11,449 nucleotides of DNA, from assembly GCA_902806215.1 (NCBI GenBank), contig CADCVT010000112.1, forward strand, positions 1-11,449. The letters run 5' to 3'. Origin of the DNA: an uncultured Solirubrobacteraceae bacterium (GTDB taxonomy: Bacteria; Actinomycetota; Thermoleophilia; Solirubrobacterales; Solirubrobacteraceae). The position numbers and the translations under genes were made by a program. The stretch's first letter is position 1. Each line of letters starts with the position of its first letter. Below are positions 1 through 7,400 of the stretch, piece by piece. The notes below the pieces were generated by a model. The model did no database searches, was not told the DNA's origin, and saw only the letters and a list, made by a program, of their open reading frames with translations.

Positions 1-96
1 GAAGCGACGCTCGGGCGCCTCTCCGGCTACCCGAACATCTCGGTCGAGGAGGAGCAGCAGATGAACGAGCAGTTCCAGCAGGTCACCGGCGCGTAG
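1..96 (+). CDS. Polyamine-type ABC transporter substrate-binding protein, C-terminal end (partial)
   Basis: Only the last 31 codons and a TAG stop (94-96) are inside the window; the start lies upstream. The visible tail is mostly polar (an EEEQQ run, then NEQFQQVTGA at the end), as expected for the final helix of a soluble extracytoplasmic binding protein. The call rests mainly on position: it ends 5 bases before a PotB-type permease gene that is followed by a PotC-type permease gene, and the solute-binding protein gene commonly adjoins these (potABCD order varies). Such a protein captures spermidine or putrescine outside the membrane and delivers it to the permease pair. The tail alone cannot distinguish a polyamine binder from one for another small cation or an opine-like compound. 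Confidence 0.6.
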   Translation, partial: EATLGRLSGYPNISVEEEQQMNEQFQQVTGA

Positions 97-101
97 CCTC
101 C

Positions 102-965
102 GTGCGGCTGTCGCAGCGACGCACGCTCCTCCCCTACCTGCTGCTCGCGCCGGGCCTGGCGTGGCTGCTCGTGTTCTACCTGGTGCCCTCGCTCAACCAG
201 GTCTACGTGTCGCTGCAGAGCGGGAACTTCGAGGTCGGCTACACGTTCGACTGGAACTTCGCGACGTACGCCGACGCGCTGACCGACTACCAGGAGCAGT
301 TCCTGCGCTCGCTGCGGTTCGCCGCGACGGCGACGCTGGCGGCGTTCGTCATCTCGTTCCCGCTCGCGTACTTCATCGCGTTCAAGGCCGGGCGCTTCCG
401 GAACCTGATGCTGCTGCTCATCATCCTGCCGTTCTTCACGTCGTACCTCGTGCGGACCGGCGCCTGGCAGATCATCCTGTCCGACAACGGCTTCGTGGCC
501 GAGCGCTTCCGCGACGTCGGGCTGCTGAGCGACGGCGGGCGGCTGCTGGCGACCGAGTTCGCGGTGGTCGCGGGCATCACCTACAACTTCCTGCCGTTCA
601 TGGCGCTGCCGCTGTACGTGTCGCTCGAGAAGATCGACGCGCGGCTGATCGAGGCGGCCACCGACCTGTACGCGTCGCGCCGGCAGGCGTTCCTGCGCGT
701 CACGCTCCCGCTGGCGCTGCCGGGGATCTTCGCGGGCTCGCTGCTGACGTTCATCCCCGCGGTCGGCGACTTCGTCAACGCGCAGCTGCTGGGCACGTCG
801 CGCCAGTCGATGATCGGCAACGTCATCCAGTCGAAGTTCCTCGTCGTCACGGACTACCCGGAGGCCGCCGCGCTGTCGTTCGTGCTGCTGCTCGTGCTCG
901 TCGCCTGCGTCGCGATCTACTCGCGCGCGCTCGGTGCCCGGTCACTGCAGGAGGCGGCGGTCTGA
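102..965 (+). CDS. potB: ABC transporter permease, PotB-like (spermidine/putrescine type)
   Basis: Encodes 287 residues, close to the usual 275-310 of PotB permeases, one half of the membrane channel of a polyamine-type importer. Hydrophobic segments lie at about residues 11-31, 73-95, 102-122, 152-174, 205-225 and 256-275, giving the usual six spans. The EAA loop that docks on the ATPase is at 184-208, with EAA at 184-186 and a following LPLALPG. The Gly usually found 4 residues after EAA is Tyr190 (EAATDLY); I recall DLYAS-type loops in other PotB-like permeases, so this is probably a subfamily trait. The segment TFIPAVGDFVNAQLLG at 216-231 is typical of PotB. The GTG start follows the upstream TAG after 5 bases and has no clear Shine-Dalgarno, which suggests coupled translation. 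The substrate is inferred from family only. Confidence 0.88.
   Translation: MRLSQRRTLLPYLLLAPGLAWLLVFYLVPSLNQVYVSLQSGNFEVGYTFDWNFATYADALTDYQEQFLRSLRFAATATLAAFVISFPLAYFIAFKAGRFRNLMLLLIILPFFTSYLVRTGAWQIILSDNGFVAERFRDVGLLSDGGRLLATEFAVVAGITYNFLPFMALPLYVSLEKIDARLIEAATDLYASRRQAFLRVTLPLALPGIFAGSLLTFIPAVGDFVNAQLLGTSRQSMIGNVIQSKFLVVTDYPEAAALSFVLLLVLVACVAIYSRALGARSLQEAAV
950..954 (+). promoter_or_regulatory. Shine-Dalgarno for the PotC-like permease
   Basis: GGAGG lies inside the end of the PotB-like gene, 10 bases before the ATG at 965. It supports that ATG as the start, even though the open frame extends far upstream. It is the clearest ribosome binding site in this window. Confidence 0.7.
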
Positions 966-1813
966 TGGGCCTCTCGCGGCTGCGCACGCCGCTGCTCGGC
1001 GCGTGGTCGGTGCTCGCGCTCGTCTACCTGTTCGTCCCGATCGCGGTCGTGATCGCGTTCTCGTTAAACGACCCGTCGGGGCGCTTCAACCTCACGTGGG
1101 AGGGCTTCACGCTCGATCACTGGAAGCACCCGTTCGCCGTCGAAGGGCTCGGCGAGGCGTTCAAGAACTCGCTGCTGATCGCGGCGATCTCGACGGCGAT
1201 CGCGGTCGCGCTGGGGACCGCGATGGCGATGGCGCTCGTGCGGCATCGCTTCCGCGGGCGCTCCTCGCTCGACTTCTTCGTCTTCCTGCCGCTGGCCACG
1301 CCGGAGGTCGTCCTCGGCGCGGCTCTGCTCGGCCTCTTCATCACGATGAACACCGAGACGGGCTTCGTGACGATCGTGATCGCGCACGTGATGTTCAGCG
1401 TGTCCTACGTCGTCGTGACGATGCGCGCACGGCTGGAGGGCATGGACCGCTACATCGAGGAGGCCGCCCGGGATCTTGGTGCCAACGGCTTCGACACGTT
1501 CCGCCTCGTGACGCTGCCGCTGATCGCGCCGGGAGTCGCCGCGGCCGCCCTCCTGACGTTCGCGCTCTCGGTCGACGACTTCGTCATCACGAACTTCACC
1601 GCCGGGCAGACCTCGACGTTCCCGCTGTTCATCTGGGGCGCCGCGCGCCAGGGCGTCCCGCCGCAGGTCAACGTGCTGGCGACGGGGCTGCTCGTCGCGG
1701 TGCTCGTGCTCATGGCGCTGAACGTGGCGTGGCAGAAGAAGCGGGCACGGGCGGACGCCCGCGTCGCCGTGGAGCCCGCTCGGGCCGCGGTGCAGCCCGG
1801 CCTCGCGCAGTGA
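965..1813 (+). CDS. potC: ABC transporter permease, PotC-like (spermidine/putrescine type)
   Basis: Encodes 282 residues, the second membrane half of the importer. The first span, at about residues 11-32, is followed by FSLNDPSGRF, which resembles the FNxS-type periplasmic loop of PotC proteins. Further spans are near 68-92, 104-126, 134-152, 187-205 and 235-256. The EAA loop is canonical: EAARDLG at 166-172, then LPLIAPG at 184-190. The segment ALSVDDFVITNF at 200-211 is characteristic of PotC. The ATG overlaps the upstream TGA by one base (TGATG), and a GGAGG site precedes it, so synthesis is probably balanced with PotB. The open frame runs far upstream of this ATG, but that part is an out-of-frame reading of the PotB gene. 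The last 25 residues are a charged Ala/Arg-rich cytoplasmic tail. Confidence 0.9.
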   Translation: MGLSRLRTPLLGAWSVLALVYLFVPIAVVIAFSLNDPSGRFNLTWEGFTLDHWKHPFAVEGLGEAFKNSLLIAAISTAIAVALGTAMAMALVRHRFRGRSSLDFFVFLPLATPEVVLGAALLGLFITMNTETGFVTIVIAHVMFSVSYVVVTMRARLEGMDRYIEEAARDLGANGFDTFRLVTLPLIAPGVAAAALLTFALSVDDFVITNFTAGQTSTFPLFIWGAARQGVPPQVNVLATGLLVAVLVLMALNVAWQKKRARADARVAVEPARAAVQPGLAQ

Positions 1814-2478
1814 CGGTCCTCTTCGTCGAGCACCCGGACGGCGGTGGGCCGGGCGTGTTCGAAGACGTCGTCCCGATGATGCGCTGGCAGGCCTGGTGCT
1901 CGGACCCACCCAACGTCTCCCTGGACGCGGTCGTCGTGTACGGCGGTTCGCACAACGTCGTCGGCGGGCCGGAGTGGCTCTCGCGTGAGATCGCGTGGCT
2001 CTCCGAACGGCTCAGCGAGGGAGTCCCGGTGCTTGGCGTCTGCCTCGGTGCGCAGGTGCTTGCCGCGGCGTCGGGCGCTCCCGTGTCGCGGTCGCTGCCG
2101 CCGGAGATCGGTTGGCATCCGGCGTGGCTCACCGACGCGGGCCGGGCGGACCCGGTGCTGTCGGTGTACGAGCCGTCGTTCGTCGCGTGCCAGTGGCACT
2201 CGTGGGCGTTCTCGCTTCCCGCCGGCGCGTCGCTGCTGGCGCTCAGTGCGGCGTGCCCGCAGGCGTTCCGGTACGGGTCGTCGGTCGGCGTGCAGTTCCA
2301 CCCCGAGGTCGACGCGCCGACCCTCGACCGCTGGATCGGCGACTGGCGCAACGACCCCGACGCGGTCTCGCGCGGGTTCGATCCGGAGTACGCGCGGGCC
2401 GAAGCGGCGCAGCGCCTCCCGGCGTGGAACGAGGACGGCCGCAGGCTCTTGCGGGCCTTCCTGGAAGACGCCGCCTAG
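1810..2478 (+). CDS. Class I glutamine amidotransferase, GMP-synthase-like subfamily
   Basis: Encodes 222 residues, a complete stand-alone class I glutaminase fold. The nucleophile elbow is GVCLGAQ with Cys78. The other catalytic residues are His164 and Glu166 in QFHPEVD, and a likely oxyanion-hole loop is YGGSHN at 44-49. Conserved surroundings include EIGWHP (99-104) and CQWHSWAFSLPAGA (127-140), typical of the GMPS-like branch (COG0518). The GTG start overlaps the PotC stop (GTGA), so it is translationally coupled to the transporter and probably acts on the imported compound or a derivative. A tempting role is hydrolysis of gamma-glutamylated polyamine intermediates as by PuuD, but PuuD-type enzymes usually have CRG after the nucleophile and this one has CLG. 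The fold and catalytic residues are well supported; the substrate is unknown. Confidence 0.85.
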   Translation: MTVLFVEHPDGGGPGVFEDVVPMMRWQAWCSDPPNVSLDAVVVYGGSHNVVGGPEWLSREIAWLSERLSEGVPVLGVCLGAQVLAAASGAPVSRSLPPEIGWHPAWLTDAGRADPVLSVYEPSFVACQWHSWAFSLPAGASLLALSAACPQAFRYGSSVGVQFHPEVDAPTLDRWIGDWRNDPDAVSRGFDPEYARAEAAQRLPAWNEDGRRLLRAFLEDAA

Positions 2479-2569
2479 ACGCTCCGAAAATTGGGCTGAG
2501 CGCGTGAGTTCATCGAACGTCGCGTGTCTCAACAATCGTGTTTGCCGAGCGTTTCGTTCGTGGTATCGA
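2479..2569 (+). promoter_or_regulatory. Intergenic gap with a possible promoter for the exported protein gene
   Basis: This 91-base gap is visibly richer in A and T than its surroundings and separates the transporter operon from the next gene, so a promoter is expected. The best match I see is TTGCCG (2542-2547), a 16-base spacer, then TATCGA (2564-2569). That would place the transcript start near 2576, where a GTG lies, suggesting a leaderless message. An alternative reading is a sigma-B/F-like pair, GTTT at 2540 and TGGTAT at 2561. A short imperfect hairpin (CGCTC 2480-2484 with GAGCG 2498-2502) is too weak to call a terminator. All of this is pattern matching by eye. Confidence 0.25.
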
Positions 2570-3448
2570 GTGACTGTGCGCCACCCCCGCACCGTCCTGG
2601 CTCTCCTGGCCGTGGTCCTTCCCGCCGTGCCCGCGCACGCGGAAGCACCCGAGCGACTGACCGTCTCGAACGCGTCGGGCGACGCCGTCCAGCTCGTCTC
2701 GCGCGGCGACTGCTGGGACGTCTTCGACGCCACCGAGGCCACCGGCGAGCCCAGCCTCTGCGGGCCGGGCGCATGGCCCGAGCCGGGCGGCGAGTGGGGC
2801 CCGGTGCTCGAGGCCGCCGGCGGCTCGAAGCTCGTCGTCAGGGCGGCGTCGCCGATCGAGGGCGCCGAGCTGGCGGCCACCACGAACTTCCCGCTCGGGC
2901 TGACGACGCCCGACGGCAGGCCCGTCCTCAACGAGACACTGGCCGGGCCGCTCGAGGGCGAGGCGACCGGCGAGGACGGGCGCAGCCTGACCTTCGAGCT
3001 GCCGCGCCTGGATCCCCGCGCGGCGCGCCGCCTCGCCGTCGCGCTCGTCGTGCGTCACGAGGACAGCGAGCGGCACTTCGCGTTCGCGCTCCGCACGCCC
3101 GCCTCCCCGGCCGCGAAGGCGCCGAAGGCCCCGCCGCCCCTGCCGCCCGCTCCCGCACCCACCCTCGCTCCGGGCCTGACGCCGCGCCCGCCCGACCTCG
3201 GCGCGCGGGCCGCGCTGCGCCGGGGCCGCCTCGTCGTCCGCTTCTTCGCCCACCACCCCGGCCGCATCCGGCTCAGCGCGCTCGGCCGCAAGACCCGCTG
3301 GGTCACGCCGAAGGTCGGCCGCTGGCAGCGGGCGACGCTCCCGCTGTCGACGGACCAGGACCGGGTCGGCGTCCGACTGACGCAGAGGACCCGCGCGGGC
3401 CTCGTCAGCCGCACCGGCGCGGTGCTGGTCACCCCGCCGTCGGGCTGA
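2570..3448 (+). CDS. Exported protein with proline-rich linker, function unknown
   Basis: Encodes 292 residues from GTG 2570, or 290 from GTG 2576; neither has a clear Shine-Dalgarno, and both keep the signal peptide intact. The signal peptide has a basic start (RHPR), a hydrophobic core at about 9-20, and a cleavage site after PAHA at residue 24. The mature N-terminal domain (25-175) has only two cysteines, Cys48 and Cys64, which could form a disulfide outside the cell. A Pro/Ala linker occupies about 177-210. The C-terminal part (212-288) is rich in Arg and alternating hydrophobic residues (RLVVRF, RIRLSAL, RVGVRL), suggesting a small beta-sandwich. I recognise no catalytic motif. It is separated from both neighbours by about 90 bases and is probably transcribed alone. 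It could be a surface or matrix-binding accessory protein, but that is a guess. Confidence 0.75.
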   Translation: MTVRHPRTVLALLAVVLPAVPAHAEAPERLTVSNASGDAVQLVSRGDCWDVFDATEATGEPSLCGPGAWPEPGGEWGPVLEAAGGSKLVVRAASPIEGAELAATTNFPLGLTTPDGRPVLNETLAGPLEGEATGEDGRSLTFELPRLDPRAARRLAVALVVRHEDSERHFAFALRTPASPAAKAPKAPPPLPPAPAPTLAPGLTPRPPDLGARAALRRGRLVVRFFAHHPGRIRLSALGRKTRWVTPKVGRWQRATLPLSTDQDRVGVRLTQRTRAGLVSRTGAVLVTPPSG

Positions 3449-3458
3449 GCGCCGGGCG

Positions 3459-3475
3459 CGATCTCGCCGAGATCG
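3459..3475. promoter_or_regulatory. Perfect 8-base inverted repeat, candidate operator or terminator hairpin
   Basis: CGATCTCG, one base, then CGAGATCG form a 17-base palindrome starting 10 bases after the TGA of the exported protein gene. As RNA it could fold into a 7-pair stem with a 3-base loop and act as a terminator, but no T-run follows. It shares its half-site with the second inverted repeat at 3501-3516, which points more to protein binding upstream of the ParB-like gene. Confidence 0.4.
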
Positions 3476-3500
3476 ACGTTGTCGTCCTATGACAGCGGTT

Positions 3501-3516
3501 CCGTCGATCTCGACGG
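3501..3516. promoter_or_regulatory. Second inverted repeat upstream of the ParB-like gene
   Basis: CCGTCGA, two bases, then TCGACGG form a 7-base-arm palindrome ending 22 bases before the ATG at 3539. It contains CGATCTCG (3505-3512), the same octamer as the left arm of the palindrome at 3459. A repeated half-site this close to a start is a reasonable operator candidate, possibly for autoregulation. No canonical parS sequence is present. Confidence 0.35.
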
Positions 3517-3538
3517 CGGATGGGTCAGACTGGACGGC

Positions 3539-4381
3539 ATGGCTCGCGGCGACACCGGCTTCCCCGGCTCGGACGCGCAGGACGACTTCCTGCGCGCGCG
3601 GCGCCGGCAGACCGTACGCCGCCTCACCCGCGGGCTCGGCGGCGGCGACGTCGACGTCATCCTGCCCTTCGGCGAGGTCGTCGCGGAGCTCGGCCGCACC
3701 GGCGAGCGCGACATCGGCCTGCAGGCGGTCCCGCTCGACACGATCGTCGGCACCGTCGACCGCGGCAAGGAGTTCGACCGCGGGTTCCGCCCGACGTCGT
3801 CCCAGGTGCGCGGGCGCTGGGAGCGGATGGCCAACGCGATGCGGCGGGGTGAATCGGTCCCGCCAGTCGACCTCTACCGTGTCGGCGACGTCCACTTCGT
3901 GCGCGACGGCCACCATCGCGTGTCGGTCGCCCGCGCGCTCGGCCGTGCCGACATCGACGCGCACGTCGTCGAGGTGCTCACCCGGGTCGGCGCCGACCGC
4001 TCGCTCAAGCTCGCCGACCTCCCGCTCAAGGGCCATGAGCGTCTCTTCCGCGAGCGCGTGCCGCTGGACCCGCCACGCGCCGTGCGCGTCCGCCTCACCG
4101 ACCCGTGGAAGTACGGCCAGCTCGCCGAGGGCGTCGAGGGCTGGGGCTTCCGCGTGATCCAGGACCGTCAGGAGCTGTTCTCGCGCGAGGAGATCGCGCG
4201 GGCGTGGTTCGAGGAGGAGTTCGTCCCGGTGGTCGAGATGCTCCGCGACGCCGGCCTGATCCGGCGCAACGAGACCGACGCCGACGCCTACGAACGGCTC
4301 GGCGGCGTCCGCTACCGCCTGTGGCGCACGATGGACTGGAACGAGGACATCGTCGACCGCCTGACCCGCGAGGACACCTGA
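3539..4381 (+). CDS. Stand-alone ParB/sulfiredoxin-fold protein, putative regulator
   Basis: Encodes 280 residues from ATG 3539. The frame is open up to a TTG at 3479, but ATG 3539 is preferred because the upstream part reads through the inverted repeats. The ParB N-terminal fold is seen from about residue 38. It includes VDVILPFGEV, the strand LQAVPLDTIVGTV (61-73), and the signature VRDGHHRVSVARALG (121-135), the DGHHR form of the ParB nucleotide-binding motif. Segment 186-280 is charged and mostly helical with aromatic residues (DPWKY, WGFRVIQ, WFEEEFVP), and I see no clear helix-turn-helix. There is no ParA gene beside it and no parS site, so chromosome segregation is unlikely. Similar single genes in actinobacteria are often annotated as ParB nuclease or transcriptional regulator. 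True ParB proteins are CTP switches; whether this one binds CTP is unknown. Confidence 0.78.
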   Translation: MARGDTGFPGSDAQDDFLRARRRQTVRRLTRGLGGGDVDVILPFGEVVAELGRTGERDIGLQAVPLDTIVGTVDRGKEFDRGFRPTSSQVRGRWERMANAMRRGESVPPVDLYRVGDVHFVRDGHHRVSVARALGRADIDAHVVEVLTRVGADRSLKLADLPLKGHERLFRERVPLDPPRAVRVRLTDPWKYGQLAEGVEGWGFRVIQDRQELFSREEIARAWFEEEFVPVVEMLRDAGLIRRNETDADAYERLGGVRYRLWRTMDWNEDIVDRLTREDT

Positions 4382-4408
4382 CCTGAACTGATCGGCCCTC
4401 AAGGTCAG
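4378..4408. promoter_or_regulatory. Inverted repeat across the end of the ParB-like gene
   Basis: CTGACCT (4378-4384, overlapping the TGA stop) is the exact reverse complement of AGGTCAG (4402-4408), with a 17-base spacer. It could be a weak terminator without a T-run or an operator. The right arm covers the AAGG sequence that would serve as ribosome binding site for the ATG at 4412, so in RNA the hairpin could hide that site. With 7-base arms, chance is not excluded. Confidence 0.3.
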
Positions 4409-4433
4409 CAGATGACGTACGACGACATGGGAC

Positions 4434-7400
4434 GTGCCTCGTTCCCCTCGTTCCCCTCGTTGCGCCCTGGTCCTGGCACTGCTCGTTCTCGCCGCGACGC
4501 TGGGCCTTTCCCCTTCCGCGCTCGCCTCCCCGCTCCCCGGGTCGTCCTTCGACTCCGGTGACGGCAACCAGGAGGACACGGTCGGCCTCGACTGGCAGGG
4601 CGCCAACTCGGCGGGCCGCGTCGTCGCCTCGCCCGACGCCAACGACGACTGCTTCGTCGGCGGGGTCAAGGAGCTCACGCCGAACGCGTGGGCGTTCAAC
4701 CGCTCGGCCGGCGGCTGCACGCCGGGCAAGTCGAACCTGCGCGTCGCGTTCGCGAACCCCGAGTCGGCGGCGACGACCACGTTCGGGCACTTCGGGTTCT
4801 TCCGCAACGACACGACCGGCAACTCCTTCCTCACCTTCGAGCTCAACCAGCAGGCCGCGTCGTGGACCAACGCGACCGGGACGACGATCCCGTGCCGCTC
4901 CAACGGCGACGTCCTGATCTCGTTCGAGGTCGGTGGCAGCTCGCTGACGACGAGCGTCTACCAGTGGACCGGCGACGGCAGCGGCCCGCCCTCGTGCCCG
5001 AACGGCGCCGCGGGCACGTTCGCGGGCTCGGGCACCGTGCCGGCGACGCGCTTCCAGGGGCAGATGAACGCCAGCGCGCTCATCCAGAACTTCATCGACG
5101 CCGGCATCTACGGGGCGACCTTCCCGGCGAACTCGTTCGGCGAGGCCGCGATCGACCTCCCCGCGGTCATGCAGTCGATGGGCCAGAGCCGGTGCTTCGG
5201 GTTCCTGCAGATGCAGGTCCACTCGCGCTCGTCGTCCTCGATCTCCTCGGCGATGATCGACTACACGACGCCGGTGCCGGTGTACGTCCAGTCGTGCGCG
5301 GTCATCGGGACGCAGTACCAGGACACGAACGGCAACGGAACGCGCGACGGCGGCGAGCCGCCGCTGGCCGGCTTCCGCATGTACGCCGACCTCGACGACG
5401 ACGGCGTGCGCGATCCGGGCGAGCCGACCGGCGTCTCCGACGCCAAGGGCTTCTACCGCCTGCTCGGCGTCCCCGCCGGGACCGTGCGCGTCCGGCAGGA
5501 GCCGAAGGCGGGCTGGCGCTGCTCGCAGCCGAGCCCCTGCTCGTACAGCCGCTCCATCGTCAGCGGCGGCAACTCGACCGGCAACGACTTCGGCAACCTC
5601 GGCCCGTCGACCGCGACCGGCACGACCTACGACGACCTCGACGGCGACGGCACACGCGATGCGGACGAGCCCGGCCTCGGGACCGTGCGCGTCTACGCCG
5701 ACCTCGACGACGACGGGACGTTCGACGACGGCGAGCCGTTCACGAGCTCGGCGCCGGACGGGACGTGGAGCCTGAACGACGTTCCCGCCGGCACGTACCG
5801 GATCCGCCAGGTCACGCCGGCGAGCTGGACCTGCTCGGCCCCGGCGCCGTGCTCGTCGCAGCACGCGTTCTCCTCGGGCTCGGTCGTGGAGGGCATCGTC
5901 TTCGGCTCGTACGGCCCGGCGACGCTCTCCGGCCGCGTCTTCGAGGACCTCTATGGCGACGGCGGAGCCTTCGGCGCCGGCGACACCGCGGTCGCGGGCC
6001 GCCAGGTCTTCCTCGACGCCAACGGCAACGACGCCTTCGACGTCGGCGAGCGCCAGACGACGACCGACGCGAGCGGCCTCTACAGCATCGGCGGCCTCGC
6101 CCCCGGCGCCTACACCGTGCGCGTGACCGGCGCGACCGGCTGGTACTGCACCCGCCCCGCCGCCACCGACGCGGCGTGCGAGCTCACGCACACCGTCACC
6201 TCCGCCCAGCCCGCCGGCGGCCGCGACTTCGGCCTCGGACGCTTCGCCACGGTGTCGGGCTCCAGCTTCGACGACACGAACGGCAACGGCGTGCGCGACG
6301 AGACCGGCACGCTCGCAGGCTTCACCCACTACGTCGACCTCGACGGCGACGACGCGCACGACGCCGGCGAGCCGTCCGCGGTGTCGGCCACCGGCGGCGG
6401 CTACACGATCACCGGCGTGCGCGCCGGCTCGTGGACACTGCGCCAGCTGCCCAACGGCGCGTACGCCTGCACGAGCCCGTCTCCGTGCACCCACGCCCTG
6501 ACCGTGACGTCCAACGGCACGGTGACGGCGCGCAACTTCCTCGACTACGTGTCGCGGTCGGTCTCCGGCACCGTGTTCAACGACACCGGGACGATCGGCA
6601 CCGTCGGCGAGGCCGGGGAGACCGGCGTGCACGGCTTCACCGTCTTCTTCGACGACAACGGCGACGGCCTCGTCACCACGGGCGAGACGTCGACGACCAC
6701 GAACTCGCTCGGCAGGTACACGCTCACCCGCAGCGCGAACGGCAGCTACGAGGTCAAGATCCTCGTGCAGTCCGGCTGGGCCTGCTCCGCGCCTGTGCCC
6801 TGCCGCCGGACCGGCTCGATCGGCTCGGGCCAGTCCGACGCCGACCAGCACTTCGGCGTGCGTGGCCCGGCGGTCGTCACCGGCACCCTCTTCGAGGACT
6901 CCGACGGCGACGGCGCCGCGCGCGAGACCGGCGAGCCGGGCCTCTCCGGGCGGACCGTCTACGTCGACCTCGACGGCGACGCGGTCAAGGACGCCGGCGA
7001 GCCCGAGGCCACGACCACGGCCACCGGCGCCTACTCGGTCAGCGTCGGCACCTCCGTTGCCGCCGGCACCTACCCGGTCCGGCAGGTCCTCCCCACCGGC
7101 TGGACCTGCTCGCGGCCGGTGCCGTGCACCCACCCGGTGACCACGACGAGCGGGAGCGTCAGCGGCCGCGACTTCGGCTCGTACACGACCGGCTCGATCA
7201 GCGGAACGGTGTCCGAGGACGCCGACGCGGACGGCGACGCCGACGGGCCGCTTGCCGGACGGTCGGTCTCGCTCGACACGGACGGCGACGGCACCGGCGA
7301 CGCGACCGCGACGACCGACAGCGCCGGCTTCTACGCCTTCCCCGGCCTCGCCCCGGGCTCGTACGCCGTCCGCCAGGTGCTGCCGACCGGCTGGACCCAG

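Noticed and set aside
669..671. Tyr in place of the usual Gly in the EAA loop of the PotB-like permease
   Set aside because: The rest of the loop is intact, and I recall DLYAS-type loops in other PotB-like permeases, so it is probably a subfamily trait rather than a defect.
161..964. Extension of the PotC-like frame upstream of ATG 965
   Set aside because: This part is an out-of-frame reading of the PotB-like gene. A GGAGG site and the TGATG overlap mark ATG 965 as the start, and the protein then has the normal family length.
3459..3516. parS-type centromere site next to the ParB-like gene
   Set aside because: The palindromes do not resemble the TGTTTCACGTGAAACA type, and no ParA gene is adjacent.
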